Source: Aliarcobacter sp. (lineage in GTDB: Bacteria > Campylobacterota > Campylobacteria > Campylobacterales > Arcobacteraceae). Taken from it: a stretch of DNA of 64,000 bases. The position numbers and the translations under genes are program-made. Of the stretch, positions 56,010-64,000 are shown piece after piece (position 1 is the stretch's first letter; each line of letters starts with the position of its first letter). Below the pieces are notes generated by a model. The model had not been told where the DNA came from, searched no databases, and worked only from the letters and a program-made list of their open reading frames with translations. The stretch covers positions 236,603 to 300,602 of the forward strand of contig JAQTXA010000002.1 in NCBI GenBank assembly GCA_028689025.1, in the 5' to 3' direction.

Positions 56010-56035
56010 TAAGAAGATACGAATCAAGATTATAA
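56010..56035 (+). repeat. attR: second copy of the 26-bp repeat
   Basis: It matches 51006-51031 exactly. It marks the right end of the element and is the remnant of the original rpsU end. Confidence 0.85.
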
Positions 56036-56054
56036 GATCTTTGATTTGTAAAAG

Positions 56055-56083
56055 CAAAGCTCTATTTATAGGGTTTTGTTTCT
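56055..56083 (+). terminator. Displaced original rpsU terminator
   Basis: A 10-bp stem with two G-T pairs (56055-56064 with 56069-56078), followed by TTTCTT. It sits 20 bp after attR at the distance expected from the rpsU stop before the insertion. Confidence 0.5.
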
Positions 56084-56130
56084 TGCATAACTAAAAAAAT
56101 ACTTCTACTTATTTTATTCGAACTGAAGAT

Positions 56131-56496
56131 TTACTTCAATTCAAATTGAGAAACATACTCATTTTCCCGATAAATTATTTTAAAATTCCATTTTCCATTT
56201 TCCCTACCATCAATATATCGATAATCATAAGCTGAACTATCACCTGCTGGTATAATCATCTCTCTTGTTCTTGAAATTTCACCTGTTGGGCTAATCCAAT
56301 TAATAATTATTTGTTGTTCTTTATCATCTCTAATTATTTCAAATTTACATATAATAGAATTTTCATCTTCTAAAATTAAACAATCAACATTCGGATCGTA
56401 AGGAATATTTTGTGTCATTTCTTGGTTAATTGGCAGATTATCTTCTGCAAATAGTACATTAATAAGTAATAAAAAAGAAACTATATTCTTAATCAT
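56131..56496 (-). CDS. Hypothetical exported protein
   Basis: This 121-residue protein has an N-terminal signal peptide (MIKNIVSFLLLINVLFAED) and a beta-rich mature part with two cysteines (VDCLILEDENSIICKFEI). I use the ATG at 56496 because AGAGAGG stands directly before it and the ATG overlaps the upstream stop (ATGATTAA); an alternative TTG start 21 bases earlier would hide the signal peptide. It is the last gene of the trpA-bpt unit. No family. Confidence 0.7.
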   Translation of the reverse strand: MIKNIVSFLLLINVLFAEDNLPINQEMTQNIPYDPNVDCLILEDENSIICKFEIIRDDKEQQIIINWISPTGEISRTREMIIPAGDSSAYDYRYIDGRENGKWNFKIIYRENEYVSQFELK

Positions 56497-56713
56497 TTTC
56501 CTCTCTTTCTTCTTCAATATTCATATATTTCATTAAAATATATTTTATAGGTGCATAAAATGTTGTTATTGATACTATTGCCAATATAAACTGAGCGATT
56601 TTAAAAAAACCACTATCATTACCTAATGTAAATAACACTAAATAATAACTTATAAGCATCGAGATTATAGCACAAATTATTGCACTTAAAATAACCATAG
56701 TGTTATATTTCAT
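56489..56713 (-). CDS. Small integral membrane protein
   Basis: This protein of 74 residues (from ATG 56713; an earlier ATG at 56737 gives 82) has two transmembrane helices (TMVILSAIICAIISMLISYYLVLF and FFKIAQFILAIVSITTFYAPIKYIL) and a charged tail. It overlaps the end of bpt by 11 bp and the next gene by 8 bp, so these are co-translated. No family is recognised. Confidence 0.65.
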   Translation of the reverse strand: MKYNTMVILSAIICAIISMLISYYLVLFTLGNDSGFFKIAQFILAIVSITTFYAPIKYILMKYMNIEEEREEND

Positions 56714-57440
56714 TTTTTTTCCAAAGTGCTTCTTCATTAATATTAGGTCTATTTTCTAATACTTCAAAAGGAGTATATGCCTCTTTATATCCCATTGAGA
56801 AATGATCTTTAATCCAATATCCTAAATAAATATAAGGAATATTTAACTCTTTTGCAATTTTTATCTGAGCTAATATAGAAAATTTTCCAATAGATAAATC
56901 AGCATAAGAGTGGTCATAATAACAATAAATTGCAGAGATTGATTTTGGCAAAATATCAACTAGTGCAACACCAATTAATTTGTCATCTTTAACATATAAA
57001 AACTCTTTTGCAAACTCTTCTTTAGCTTCAACATAAGATTTTAAATAATCCTCTGGTTCAATTGGAGTATATGGCCAATCTTTTTTATCATTCATAAATT
57101 TATGATATTTATCATAAAGATTCAAATGTTCCATTGTAATCGATGGTGGCCTGATATAAAGTTTCGTATCTTTGTTTTTTGCAATTACTCTTTTTTCAGA
57201 TTTAGAGAATTTATAATTAGCCACATCAATTCTCATTGAAACACATTTGTTACAAAATTTACATTCTGGAACAAAATGCATTCGTCCAAATCTTCTCCAA
57301 CCTCTTTCCAACATATTTTGATAAGTAGAAGCTGAACAAGCATAAATATATTTATATCTAATATCAGATATCTTATCTTCAAAATAAGAACAATTCCTAT
57401 TCTCTTCTAAAAATTCAATATCTGGGTTTTGTATTTGCAT
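56703..57440 (-). CDS. bpt: Aspartate/glutamate leucyltransferase (Bpt)
   Basis: This 245-residue arginyltransferase-fold protein attaches leucine to N-terminal Asp or Glu for the N-degron (ClpS/ClpAP) pathway. Family motifs are CSASTYQNMLERGWRRFGRMHFVPECKFCNKCVSMRIDV (residues 36-75), with its Cys pair, and the late GYWIKDHFSMGYKEAYTPFEVL (near 205). It starts 2 bp after the trpA stop. Confidence 0.93.
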   Translation of the reverse strand: MQIQNPDIEFLEENRNCSYFEDKISDIRYKYIYACSASTYQNMLERGWRRFGRMHFVPECKFCNKCVSMRIDVANYKFSKSEKRVIAKNKDTKLYIRPPSITMEHLNLYDKYHKFMNDKKDWPYTPIEPEDYLKSYVEAKEEFAKEFLYVKDDKLIGVALVDILPKSISAIYCYYDHSYADLSIGKFSILAQIKIAKELNIPYIYLGYWIKDHFSMGYKEAYTPFEVLENRPNINEEALWKKNEI

Positions 57441-57442
57441 AA

Positions 57443-58183
57443 TTATTCGTTTATTTTTTCTTTTATCTCTTTAGCTATTGCAGAGATTCTTTTAATTTTT
57501 TCATCATTTGATAAACTATCATCAATAATATGTTTTACAAATGCACTTCCAACAATAACACCATCAACACCAATAATTTTCTCTTTACAACTTTTTTCAT
57601 CTACACCAAAACCTATATATAAAGGTGTGTTTGAGTATTTTCTTACATTTTCAATTACTAAAGATAAATCCTCTTTTTGACCACTTCCTGTAATTCCTGC
57701 ATAGGCAACCATATAAATGAATTTTTTTGAATTTGATATTATAGTTTTAATTCTCTCTTCGCTATCCGTTGGTGCAACAAAAGAGATATTTGCTTTATTG
57801 TATTTTGCAAATAATGGCTCGAATGTTTGTGCCATTTCAAAAGGAAGATCTGGAATAATCGTACCTTGAATATTATATTCATCAGCTTTTTGAAGTATTT
57901 TTTCCATTCCATAATGATAAAAAGGATTCATGTATCCCATCCATAAAGTATCAATATCTTTAGCAATTTTTGAAGAAACTTCAAATAAATCTTTCAATTT
58001 AAAACCATTATTTAAAGCTATTAAATTCGCTTTTTCAATAACGGGTCCATCTGCAACTGGATCAGAAAAAGGAATACCTAATTCTAAAGTATCAACTCCT
58101 GCTTCTTTCATACTATATGCTAAATCAATTGTAAAATTGTTATTAGGAAGTGATGATGTAATATAGCCTACTAATTTTTTCAA
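57443..58183 (-). CDS. trpA: Tryptophan synthase alpha chain
   Basis: This 246-residue TIM-barrel enzyme cleaves indole-3-glycerol phosphate to indole. Motifs are DTLELGIPFSDPVADGPVIEKAN near 33-55 (catalytic Glu and Asp) and GFGVDEKSC near 200. It is slightly shorter than E. coli TrpA. No trpB or other trp gene is beside it; it heads an operon with bpt and two membrane/exported proteins. Confidence 0.95.
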   Translation of the reverse strand: MKKLVGYITSSLPNNNFTIDLAYSMKEAGVDTLELGIPFSDPVADGPVIEKANLIALNNGFKLKDLFEVSSKIAKDIDTLWMGYMNPFYHYGMEKILQKADEYNIQGTIIPDLPFEMAQTFEPLFAKYNKANISFVAPTDSEERIKTIISNSKKFIYMVAYAGITGSGQKEDLSLVIENVRKYSNTPLYIGFGVDEKSCKEKIIGVDGVIVGSAFVKHIIDDSLSNDEKIKRISAIAKEIKEKINE

Positions 58184-58244
58184 AACAGTTATCCTATCTT
58201 TAATTTTGAATTATTCTATCTAAAATCTACTTTTAAACTATTAA

Positions 58245-59651
58245 TTATAACTTTGTATCATTATTTATATCTTTTTTATTTTTTTTAATTATTAGTCTAA
58301 TAATTCTTTGAATATTAATAAAAAATCTTGTAGTGTATGTAGTTTCAGTGTTTTCTATCTCATTACCTAATTTAAAATTTATAGCTTCAGATTTTTTCAT
58401 AGATAAAACTTGAGAAGGGAAAACGCTCCTATGCCCAGTCATTAAGAAAGCAATTATTATCGAAATAGCTGCATAATGCCCAACATCCATGCCAAATAAT
58501 TCCACAGACATTATCATAGCTGCGATGGGAGCACTTGTTGTTCCTGCTAATACACTTACAAAACCAAGAGCTGCAAACAGTGGAATATATCCATCAACTA
58601 TGTATCCAAAAAAGTTTCCACTTGTTGCACCCACATAAAATATTGGTGTAATTACCCCTCCACTTCCACCAAAAGCAAGAGTTAAAGAGGTAAAAATTGT
58701 TTTTAAAATAAAAGTATACCAAGGGATATTTTCATGAATCATCGCATCTGAGGACAAAGCATCTTTTATGGTATGAAAACCTAAACCTAAATATTCGTCA
58801 CCTACAATTAAAGTAAGTATAACAATAATTATTCCACCAAGAAATGCTTTTAAAATATAATTTATTTTTATCATTCCAATATACTTATGTAATCCACCCA
58901 AAGTTGTAATTATAAAATCTGCAACTAATCCAAAAAATATTCCACCTAAAATTACTTTAGATATTAGCACATAATTAAAATCAAAATTAGAAAAGAATGC
59001 AATATAAAAATATGTATAATTAATTCCAAACATTTTTGCAACAAAGAAAGCAGAAAATCCAGCAACTATTGATGGTAATAAAATATCATACATTAACCCA
59101 CCAACGATTAATATTTCAACTCCAAAAATTGCTCCAGCAAGTGGTGTTCCAAAAACAGAAGCAAATCCTGCACTAATTCCACAAATAACAATCTTCTTTC
59201 TATCTCTATTTGAAAATCTTAGTTTCATAGCAATAAATGAAGCTAAAGAAGCTCCAATTTGAGCACCAGGCCCCTCTTTACCAACAGAACCTCCCGCAAA
59301 TATTGTTAAAACAGTTGCAAAAAGTTTTGTAGGAACAACACTCAAATTTATTTTTCCAGAATTTTTGTGAATTGCTTCAATAACTTTTTCAGTCCCATGC
59401 CCTTGCGCACTTGGTGCAAATTTCTTTACAATAAATACAGTAATTGCCAATGCAAAAGGAAGTGTATAATAATAATCAAAAGGCAATAAACCCCTTGATT
59501 TTTCACAATACTCTAAAAGTTTTAAAAATAAAGATACTACAACTCCAATTAGAGCACCAATTAATGATGATAAGATAATCCATTTTGTAATACTTGCAAA
59601 CATAATAGTTTGCTCTGCGAGATGTTTTTGAATATTTGTTCCATTGTTCAT
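58245..59651 (-). CDS. ClC family chloride channel/transporter
   Basis: This 468-residue protein has about ten transmembrane helices. ClC signatures: GGSVGKEGPGAQIGASL near 118-130 (with the gating glutamate), FAGVFGTPLAGAIFGVEIL near 165-180 and GGSGGVITPIFYVGATSG near 325-340. The usual first motif GSGIP is replaced by GHGTEK, as in one bacterial subclass. It is either an anion channel or a Cl-/H+ exchanger. Confidence 0.93.
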   Translation of the reverse strand: MNNGTNIQKHLAEQTIMFASITKWIILSSLIGALIGVVVSLFLKLLEYCEKSRGLLPFDYYYTLPFALAITVFIVKKFAPSAQGHGTEKVIEAIHKNSGKINLSVVPTKLFATVLTIFAGGSVGKEGPGAQIGASLASFIAMKLRFSNRDRKKIVICGISAGFASVFGTPLAGAIFGVEILIVGGLMYDILLPSIVAGFSAFFVAKMFGINYTYFYIAFFSNFDFNYVLISKVILGGIFFGLVADFIITTLGGLHKYIGMIKINYILKAFLGGIIIVILTLIVGDEYLGLGFHTIKDALSSDAMIHENIPWYTFILKTIFTSLTLAFGGSGGVITPIFYVGATSGNFFGYIVDGYIPLFAALGFVSVLAGTTSAPIAAMIMSVELFGMDVGHYAAISIIIAFLMTGHRSVFPSQVLSMKKSEAINFKLGNEIENTETTYTTRFFINIQRIIRLIIKKNKKDINNDTKL

Positions 59652-59783
59652 AAGAATACTTTTTATTAGTTTGGATGAGTTTTATATAATTCATTTTAAC
59701 AGAAGAGGAATTTGATTATTCTTTAAATAGAGAGTTTTTATTCCAAATATATAAATTCTTAATTTAAAAAAGTAATAATTTGA

Positions 59784-59789
59784 TATAAT
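59784..59789 (+). promoter_or_regulatory. -10 promoter element for panB
   Basis: TATAAT 37 bases before the panB ATG, preceded by T-rich sequence. AGGAAA precedes the start. Confidence 0.5.
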
Positions 59790-59825
59790 CAATGTAAATA
59801 TTAATAAATTATAGGAAAATTAAAT

Positions 59826-60635
59826 ATGAGTATTATAAAAAATGATTTTGAGAAAATGAACATAACAAAAATTAAAAATTCTAAAAATAATAAAAAACTA
59901 ACAGTAATTACAGCTTATGATGCACTTTTTGCAAAACTATTTGAAGAGATAGCTGACATGATTCTTGTAGGTGATAGTTTAAATATGAGTTTTGCAGGTA
60001 AACCAGATACATTATCTGCAACACTTGAGCAAATGATTTACCATACAAATGCTGTTTGTACAGGAGCTCCAAAAGCTTTTGTTATCACAGACATGCCATT
60101 TGGTACTTACATAAATAAAGATGAAGCTTTAAAAAGTTGTATTGAAGTTTATAGACTTACAAAAGCTTCTGCTGTTAAAATTGAAGGTGGAGCAGATAAA
60201 GCAGATATTATAAAACATTTAACATCAAATTCTATTGCTGTAATGGGACATATTGGATTGATGCCTCAATATGTTCGAAGCGAAGGTGGATACAAAGTTA
60301 GAGGGAAAACACCACAAGATGAGAAACAACTAATTGAAGATGCAATTGCAGTTGAAAAAGCAGGAGCCTTTGCAATTGTTGTGGAGGGTGTAATGAGTAA
60401 TGTTGCAAAAAAAATAACTGAAGCTGTAAATATTCCAATAATTGGAATTGGTGCGGGAAATGTAACTGACGGACAAGTTTTAGTTTGGTCAGATATGTTA
60501 GGTTTCTTTGAAGAGTTCAAACCAAAATTTGTAAGACACTATCTAGATGGTGCTTCATTAGTAAAAGATGCAGTTAATCAATATAGAAATGATGTTCAAG
60601 ATTCTTCATTTCCTTCACGTGAAGAAGAGTATTAA
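59826..60635 (+). CDS. panB: 3-methyl-2-oxobutanoate hydroxymethyltransferase
   Basis: This 269-residue enzyme of pantothenate synthesis adds a hydroxymethyl group to ketoisovalerate. Motifs are VITAYDALFAKLFEE near 27-40, DMILVGDSLNMS near 43-54, and GGADKADIIKHL and GHIGLMPQYV near 115-145. The start has AGGAAA. It precedes ruvB by 5 bp. Confidence 0.96.
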   Translation: MSIIKNDFEKMNITKIKNSKNNKKLTVITAYDALFAKLFEEIADMILVGDSLNMSFAGKPDTLSATLEQMIYHTNAVCTGAPKAFVITDMPFGTYINKDEALKSCIEVYRLTKASAVKIEGGADKADIIKHLTSNSIAVMGHIGLMPQYVRSEGGYKVRGKTPQDEKQLIEDAIAVEKAGAFAIVVEGVMSNVAKKITEAVNIPIIGIGAGNVTDGQVLVWSDMLGFFEEFKPKFVRHYLDGASLVKDAVNQYRNDVQDSSFPSREEEY

Positions 60636-60640
60636 TATAA

Positions 60641-61678
60641 ATGGAAAGATTAGTAGAAGTTGAGTCAGTATCTTTTGAAGAAGATAACACAGAAATAAGT
60701 TTAAGACCATCAAATTGGGATGATTATATTGGTCAAGAAAAAATCAAAAAAAATCTTAAAGTATTTATTGAAGCTAGTAAAAAAAGAAAAGAAGCCTTAG
60801 ATCATATACTTTTTTATGGACCTCCAGGACTTGGTAAAACTACACTTTCATATCTTATCTCAAATGAAATGAATACAAATATCAAAGTAACTGCTGGACC
60901 TATGATTGAAAAAAGTGGTGATTTAGCTGCAATTTTAACAAATCTTGAAGAGGGTGATATTCTATTTATTGATGAAATACATAGACTCTCTCCAACAGTT
61001 GAAGAGATTTTATATCCTGCAATGGAAGATTATAGATTAGATATTATTATTGGCTCTGGACCTGCTGCTCAAACTGTAAAAATTGATTTACCAAGATTTA
61101 CTTTAATTGGAGCAACAACAAGAGCGGGAATGTTATCTAATCCTTTAAGAGAGAGATTTGGAATGCATTTTAGAATGCAGTTTTATAATCAAGATGAATT
61201 ATCCAAAATTATTCAAAAAGCAGCAGTTAAATTATCAAAATCTTGTGAAAATGATGCAGCATTTGAAATTTCAAGAAGAAGTAGAGGAACGCCAAGGGTT
61301 GCACTTAGACTTCTAAAAAGAGTTAGAGATTTTGCTGAAGTTGAAAATGAAAATTTGATTCATCTATCAAGATGTAAATATGCATTAGATGAATTAGGTG
61401 TAAATGAAAGTGGTTTTGATGAAATGGATATAAATCTTCTTGAATTACTTGTTTCAAATAGAGGAAAACCAATGGGACTTTCTACAATGGCAGCAGCTCT
61501 TAGTGAAGATGAGGGAACAATTGAAGATGCAATTGAACCTTACTTACTTGCAAATGGTTATATTGAAAGAACAGCAAGAGGAAGAATTGCTTCATTGAAA
61601 ACATATGAAATGTTTAGATTATCTTATCCAAACAGTGAAAAATTAGATGATGATTTACAACAAGGTAAACTATTTTGA
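60641..61678 (+). CDS. ruvB: Holliday junction DNA helicase RuvB
   Basis: This 345-residue AAA+ motor of branch migration has the motifs [18 protein letters not shown] near 22-40, Walker [16 protein letters not shown] near 60, Walker [11 protein letters not shown] near 110, and [20 protein letters not shown] near 155. The winged-helix domain is at the C-terminus. It overlaps the AI-2E gene by 4 bp. Confidence 0.97.
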   Translation: MERLVEVESVSFEEDNTEISLRPSNWDDYIGQEKIKKNLKVFIEASKKRKEALDHILFYGPPGLGKTTLSYLISNEMNTNIKVTAGPMIEKSGDLAAILTNLEEGDILFIDEIHRLSPTVEEILYPAMEDYRLDIIIGSGPAAQTVKIDLPRFTLIGATTRAGMLSNPLRERFGMHFRMQFYNQDELSKIIQKAAVKLSKSCENDAAFEISRRSRGTPRVALRLLKRVRDFAEVENENLIHLSRCKYALDELGVNESGFDEMDINLLELLVSNRGKPMGLSTMAAALSEDEGTIEDAIEPYLLANGYIERTARGRIASLKTYEMFRLSYPNSEKLDDDLQQGKLF

Positions 61679-62718
61679 AACCAGCCTATTTCTTAATTGC
61701 AATTGCAATTGTGATGATTTTTTTTATTATAGAACTTTTTAATCCATTTATTAAAGCAATTAGTGTCTCTATTTTATTAGCAGTTGCCACAAATTCCTTT
61801 ACCCACTTATTAGAAAGAAAGTTAAAAAGTAGAATTATTGCCAGTTCTATAATGACAATAGGCTTAGCATCAATATTTTTTGTTCCAATATTATATTGTA
61901 TTTTTTCATTTGCAAATTTCTTTAATCATGTGAATCAAGAATCACTAATAAATACATTAGATGGAATGAAAACTTATATACAAAATTTTTCATCGAACTT
62001 AACATATTTAAAAGATTTAGTAGATAATGTAATTAGTAAAATAGATGTCGGGAAAATCGCTGAAAACATGTTCTCACTAGGTGCTTATTTAGGGAAAAAT
62101 TCTGCAAAATTCATGATAGATATTGTAATGATATTAATATTTTTCTTTTTCTTTACATTATATTCTTCATCAATAGTTTTATTTATAAAAAATTTATTAC
62201 CAATAAAAAAAGAAGATTCTATTGTTTTATTTTATGAATCATCAAATGTTATGACTGTTGTTTTATATTCTATATTAGTGACAGCAATATTTGAAGGTTT
62301 TTTATTTGGTTTCTTTTTAACATTCTTTGGTTATGATGGATTATTGTGGGGAGTATTATATGGATTTGCATCATTAATTCCAGTTGTGGGAGGAGTTATT
62401 ATGTGGATTCCTATTGCTGTTTATGAATCAACAACATCATTAACAAATGCAATAATAATTGCTGTTTACTCTGTTTTAATGATTACCGTAATTGCAGATA
62501 CATTTATAAAACCAATGATAATAAAATACATAAATAAAAAAGTTGTAAAAACACCTACAACAATAAATGAACTTTTAATTTTCTTTTCTATTGTTGCAGG
62601 GCTTTCTACATTTGGTTTTTGGGGGATGATAATTGGTCCAGCGATGGTAACATTTTTTATATCTATAATGCTACTATTAAAAAAATATAGCGAAGATTTT
62701 AAAGATAATGTATCCTAA
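61675..62718 (+). CDS. AI-2E family transporter (PerM/YdiK-like)
   Basis: This 347-residue membrane protein has seven or eight helices. It begins with TTG ([24 protein letters not shown]). The family includes autoinducer-2 exporters and Na+/H+ antiporters; the signature around [17 protein letters not shown] is visible. The substrate is not determined. It ends in the hairpin at 62707. Confidence 0.85.
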   Translation: MKPAYFLIAIAIVMIFFIIELFNPFIKAISVSILLAVATNSFTHLLERKLKSRIIASSIMTIGLASIFFVPILYCIFSFANFFNHVNQESLINTLDGMKTYIQNFSSNLTYLKDLVDNVISKIDVGKIAENMFSLGAYLGKNSAKFMIDIVMILIFFFFFTLYSSSIVLFIKNLLPIKKEDSIVLFYESSNVMTVVLYSILVTAIFEGFLFGFFLTFFGYDGLLWGVLYGFASLIPVVGGVIMWIPIAVYESTTSLTNAIIIAVYSVLMITVIADTFIKPMIIKYINKKVVKTPTTINELLIFFSIVAGLSTFGFWGMIIGPAMVTFFISIMLLLKKYSEDFKDNVS

Positions 62719-62732
62719 ATAAAGGATACATT
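62707..62732. terminator. Bidirectional terminator hairpin
   Basis: A 10-bp perfect stem (62707-62716 with 62723-62732) and a 6-base loop, between the convergent AI-2E transporter gene and the FTR-rhodanese gene. The transporter's stop codon lies in the left arm. Confidence 0.6.
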
Positions 62733-62736
62733 AAAA

Positions 62737-63483
62737 CTATTTATCACCACTCTCTTTAGCTCCACCATAAGATGAAATTCCATAATCTAAGTTGGCAACA
62801 GATTTAAATCCTAAATCTTTCATTATTCGTTGACAATAAGCACTTCTGCTACCACTTAAACAATAAACTACAACTGGCGTCTTTTTTTTACTCATAATTG
62901 GCTCTAAGGCATCATAAAATGATGTAGTTGGAATTAAATAATCTGTTCCTTTAATTCTATTTGAAACCCATTCCATCCACTCTCTTGTATCTACTAAATT
63001 AAATTCAACAAAACCTAAATCCCTAGCTTCTAATAAAGATTCTAATTCAATAGAATTAATCTCTACTTTTACTAATAATTTTTCACACTCTTCTTTTGTT
63101 AATCCTCTTGAATGAGTAGCAACGGCATCATGTAAATTATTATCTTTAGAAATTTCTAAAGCTTTTTCTTCCGTGCAAAAAATTCCACAGTGACATGAAC
63201 CTTTAGTTGGTATCTCATTTGTTAGTGCAGGAGTACATGGGCAAAGTCTATTTTCAGTTGATTCTTGTTCTTGAGCAGTTTGTCCAATTACCATAAAACA
63301 TGGACAAAACTTTTTACCATAAATCATTTGATTTCTTGTAAGTCCCATTTGAATTGATTCATTCACTTCAGAATCTGGGTTATAAACTAAATTATGCTTA
63401 GAAATCACATCATCAGTAAATTTCTTTGTTAACTCTAATTCATTTATAAATTCTTCACTATTCGTATCTATTTTTCTTATCAT
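62737..63483 (-). CDS. Ferredoxin-thioredoxin reductase catalytic domain fused to rhodanese
   Basis: This 248-residue protein has two parts. Residues about 15-115 match the catalytic beta subunit of ferredoxin-thioredoxin reductase: C60-P-C62, C81-P-C83 and C97-H-C99 in the order used for its [4Fe-4S] cluster and redox disulfide. Residues about 150-245 are a rhodanese with active-site loop C208-LSGSRS-214. The fusion suggests passing electrons or sulfur between the halves (ferredoxin to a thiol, or persulfide relay). No variable FTR alpha subunit is in the window. Confidence 0.85.
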   Translation of the reverse strand: MIRKIDTNSEEFINELELTKKFTDDVISKHNLVYNPDSEVNESIQMGLTRNQMIYGKKFCPCFMVIGQTAQEQESTENRLCPCTPALTNEIPTKGSCHCGIFCTEEKALEISKDNNLHDAVATHSRGLTKEECEKLLVKVEINSIELESLLEARDLGFVEFNLVDTREWMEWVSNRIKGTDYLIPTTSFYDALEPIMSKKKTPVVVYCLSGSRSAYCQRIMKDLGFKSVANLDYGISSYGGAKESGDK

Positions 63484-63551
63484 TTAAAATCCTATATTAT
63501 TATAAAAAAGAATAATAGTGTAATAATGATTAGATATGCATATAGTGAATT

Positions 63552-63767
63552 TTATTTAAGTATTGATAAGTATAAATCTTCGACTTTTTTCCTAGCCCAT
63601 GGTGTTTTTCTAAGAAAAGTTAAACTAGATTTTATTGATGGGTCACTATAAAAACATCTTATATTAATACGATTAGATAACTCATCCCATCCAAAATGCT
63701 CAACTAATGAATTTAGTATCATTTCTAATTTAATACCATGCAATGGATTATTTGGCTGCTCTATCAA
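63552..63767 (-). CDS. VF530 family (DUF2132) DNA-binding protein
   Basis: This 71-residue protein contains the family core: [62 protein letters not shown]. It belongs to a family of small helical proteins with reported DNA binding. It is monocistronic, 68 bp upstream (in its own direction) of the FTR-rhodanese gene. Confidence 0.9.
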   Translation of the reverse strand: MIEQPNNPLHGIKLEMILNSLVEHFGWDELSNRINIRCFYSDPSIKSSLTFLRKTPWARKKVEDLYLSILK

Positions 63768-63885
63768 TTTGAATTCCTATTATATTTTTTAAAGTAGGAT
63801 TATACAGAAAAAGTAGATAAAAGGAAAGAAGCAACCGAGAATAAGGATACAATAAAATATAAGCATATAGAGCAAGGGGCTGGAA

Positions 63886-63958
63886 AGCTCGCAAACGGAC
63901 TTGAACCGATAACCTCTTCCTTACCATGGAATTGCTCTACCGTTGGAGCTATGCAAGC
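63886..63958 (-). tRNA. tRNA-Thr(GGT)-like gene with atypical features
   Basis: The minus strand folds into a full cloverleaf of 73 bases: acceptor GCTTGCA/TGCGAGC (one G-T), D-stem GCTC/GAGC, anticodon loop ATGGTAA (anticodon GGT, Thr), 5-base variable loop AGGTT and T-loop TTCAAGT. Odd points are C at position 14 (normally A), an A-G mismatch at 27-43, a T-T mismatch in the T-stem, discriminator U, and no CCA directly after it (TTTCCA follows). It may be a diverged real tRNA or a decaying copy. Confidence 0.65.
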
Positions 63959-64000
63959 TAAAAGAATAAAAAAGGAACTAACTGTTAGATAGATAGAATA

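Larger units (their letters stand above)
51006..56035. mobile_element. 5.0-kb integrative element in rpsU
   Basis: Flanking 26-bp direct repeats, one of them inside rpsU, define the ends. All genes inside run on the minus strand: integrase (beside attR), a 175-residue unknown, an AlpA-like HTH gene, a 96-residue unknown, a putative replication initiator, a 41-residue ORF, an exported OB-fold protein and a 137-residue HTH-like protein. There are no capsid, Zot, terminase, relaxase or mating genes. It behaves like a satellite or small integrative plasmid. The chromosomal rpsU reading frame is unchanged. Confidence 0.85.

Noticed and set aside
63981..64000. Second tRNA or attachment site at the right edge
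   Set aside because: The sequence ends 42 bases after the tRNA-like gene; nothing more can be supported.

Overview
The window is AT-rich, gene-dense bacterial DNA that looks like Campylobacterota, most likely an Arcobacter-group genome. The evidence is a 14-gene complex I locus in which nuoE and nuoF are replaced by two non-homologous genes (the Campylobacter/Helicobacter arrangement), QueH, CcoG, FlgO-family lipoproteins, an S21 protein ending in RRYESRL, and short TATAAT promoters with little -35 signal. The genus is inferred, not proven.

Layout. 1-13744 (minus): complex I operon nuoA-B-C-D-(E-like)-(F-like)-G-H-I-J-K-L-M-N, with nuoN running off the left edge. 13942-16044 (minus): an AAA ATPase and a small membrane protein. 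16153-17424 (plus): two Sel1-repeat lipoproteins. 17441-20405: a TetR regulator divergent from a two-gene unit (unknown protein plus SulP transporter), with a palindromic operator candidate between them. 20421-26936: a small unknown protein, endonuclease IV, an NDH-2-like flavoprotein, a heme-binding c-di-GMP phosphodiesterase candidate, an NSS transporter and a small lipoprotein whose only plausible start is ATA. 27003-33511 (plus): queH-lpxB-fabZ-lpxA-clpX-mreB-mreC, a lipid A, fatty acid and cell-shape block. 33526-50699: riboflavin synthase, mnmG, ccoG, pyrG-recJ, two FlgO-like lipoproteins, a DJ-1 protein, an LpxH-like/patatin pair, dnaE-surE, a DUF493 protein and moaC.

50819-56083: rpsU carries at its 3' end a 5.0-kb integrated element (51006-56035) bounded by 26-bp direct repeats. 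It encodes a tyrosine integrase, an AlpA-type HTH protein, a putative replication initiator preceded by a structured leader with a 6-codon upstream ORF, a 41-residue ORF, an exported OB-fold protein and several unknowns. It has no capsid, Zot or conjugation genes. This is the most unusual part of the window: a minimal satellite-like or rolling-circle-like integrative element that rebuilds the rpsU end and supplies a new terminator.

56131-64000: a trpA-bpt-two-membrane-protein operon (minus), a ClC channel, panB-ruvB-AI-2E transporter (plus), a fusion of ferredoxin-thioredoxin reductase catalytic domain with rhodanese, a VF530 protein and an aberrant tRNA-Thr(GGU)-like gene at the right edge.

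Functionally, the complex I here has no NADH-binding NuoE/F module, so it is probably fed by flavodoxin or ferredoxin, while the NDH-2-like protein at 21880 could take electrons from NADH directly. Several convergent gene ends share perfect AT-rich hairpins that include the stop codons, which suggests bidirectional terminators.
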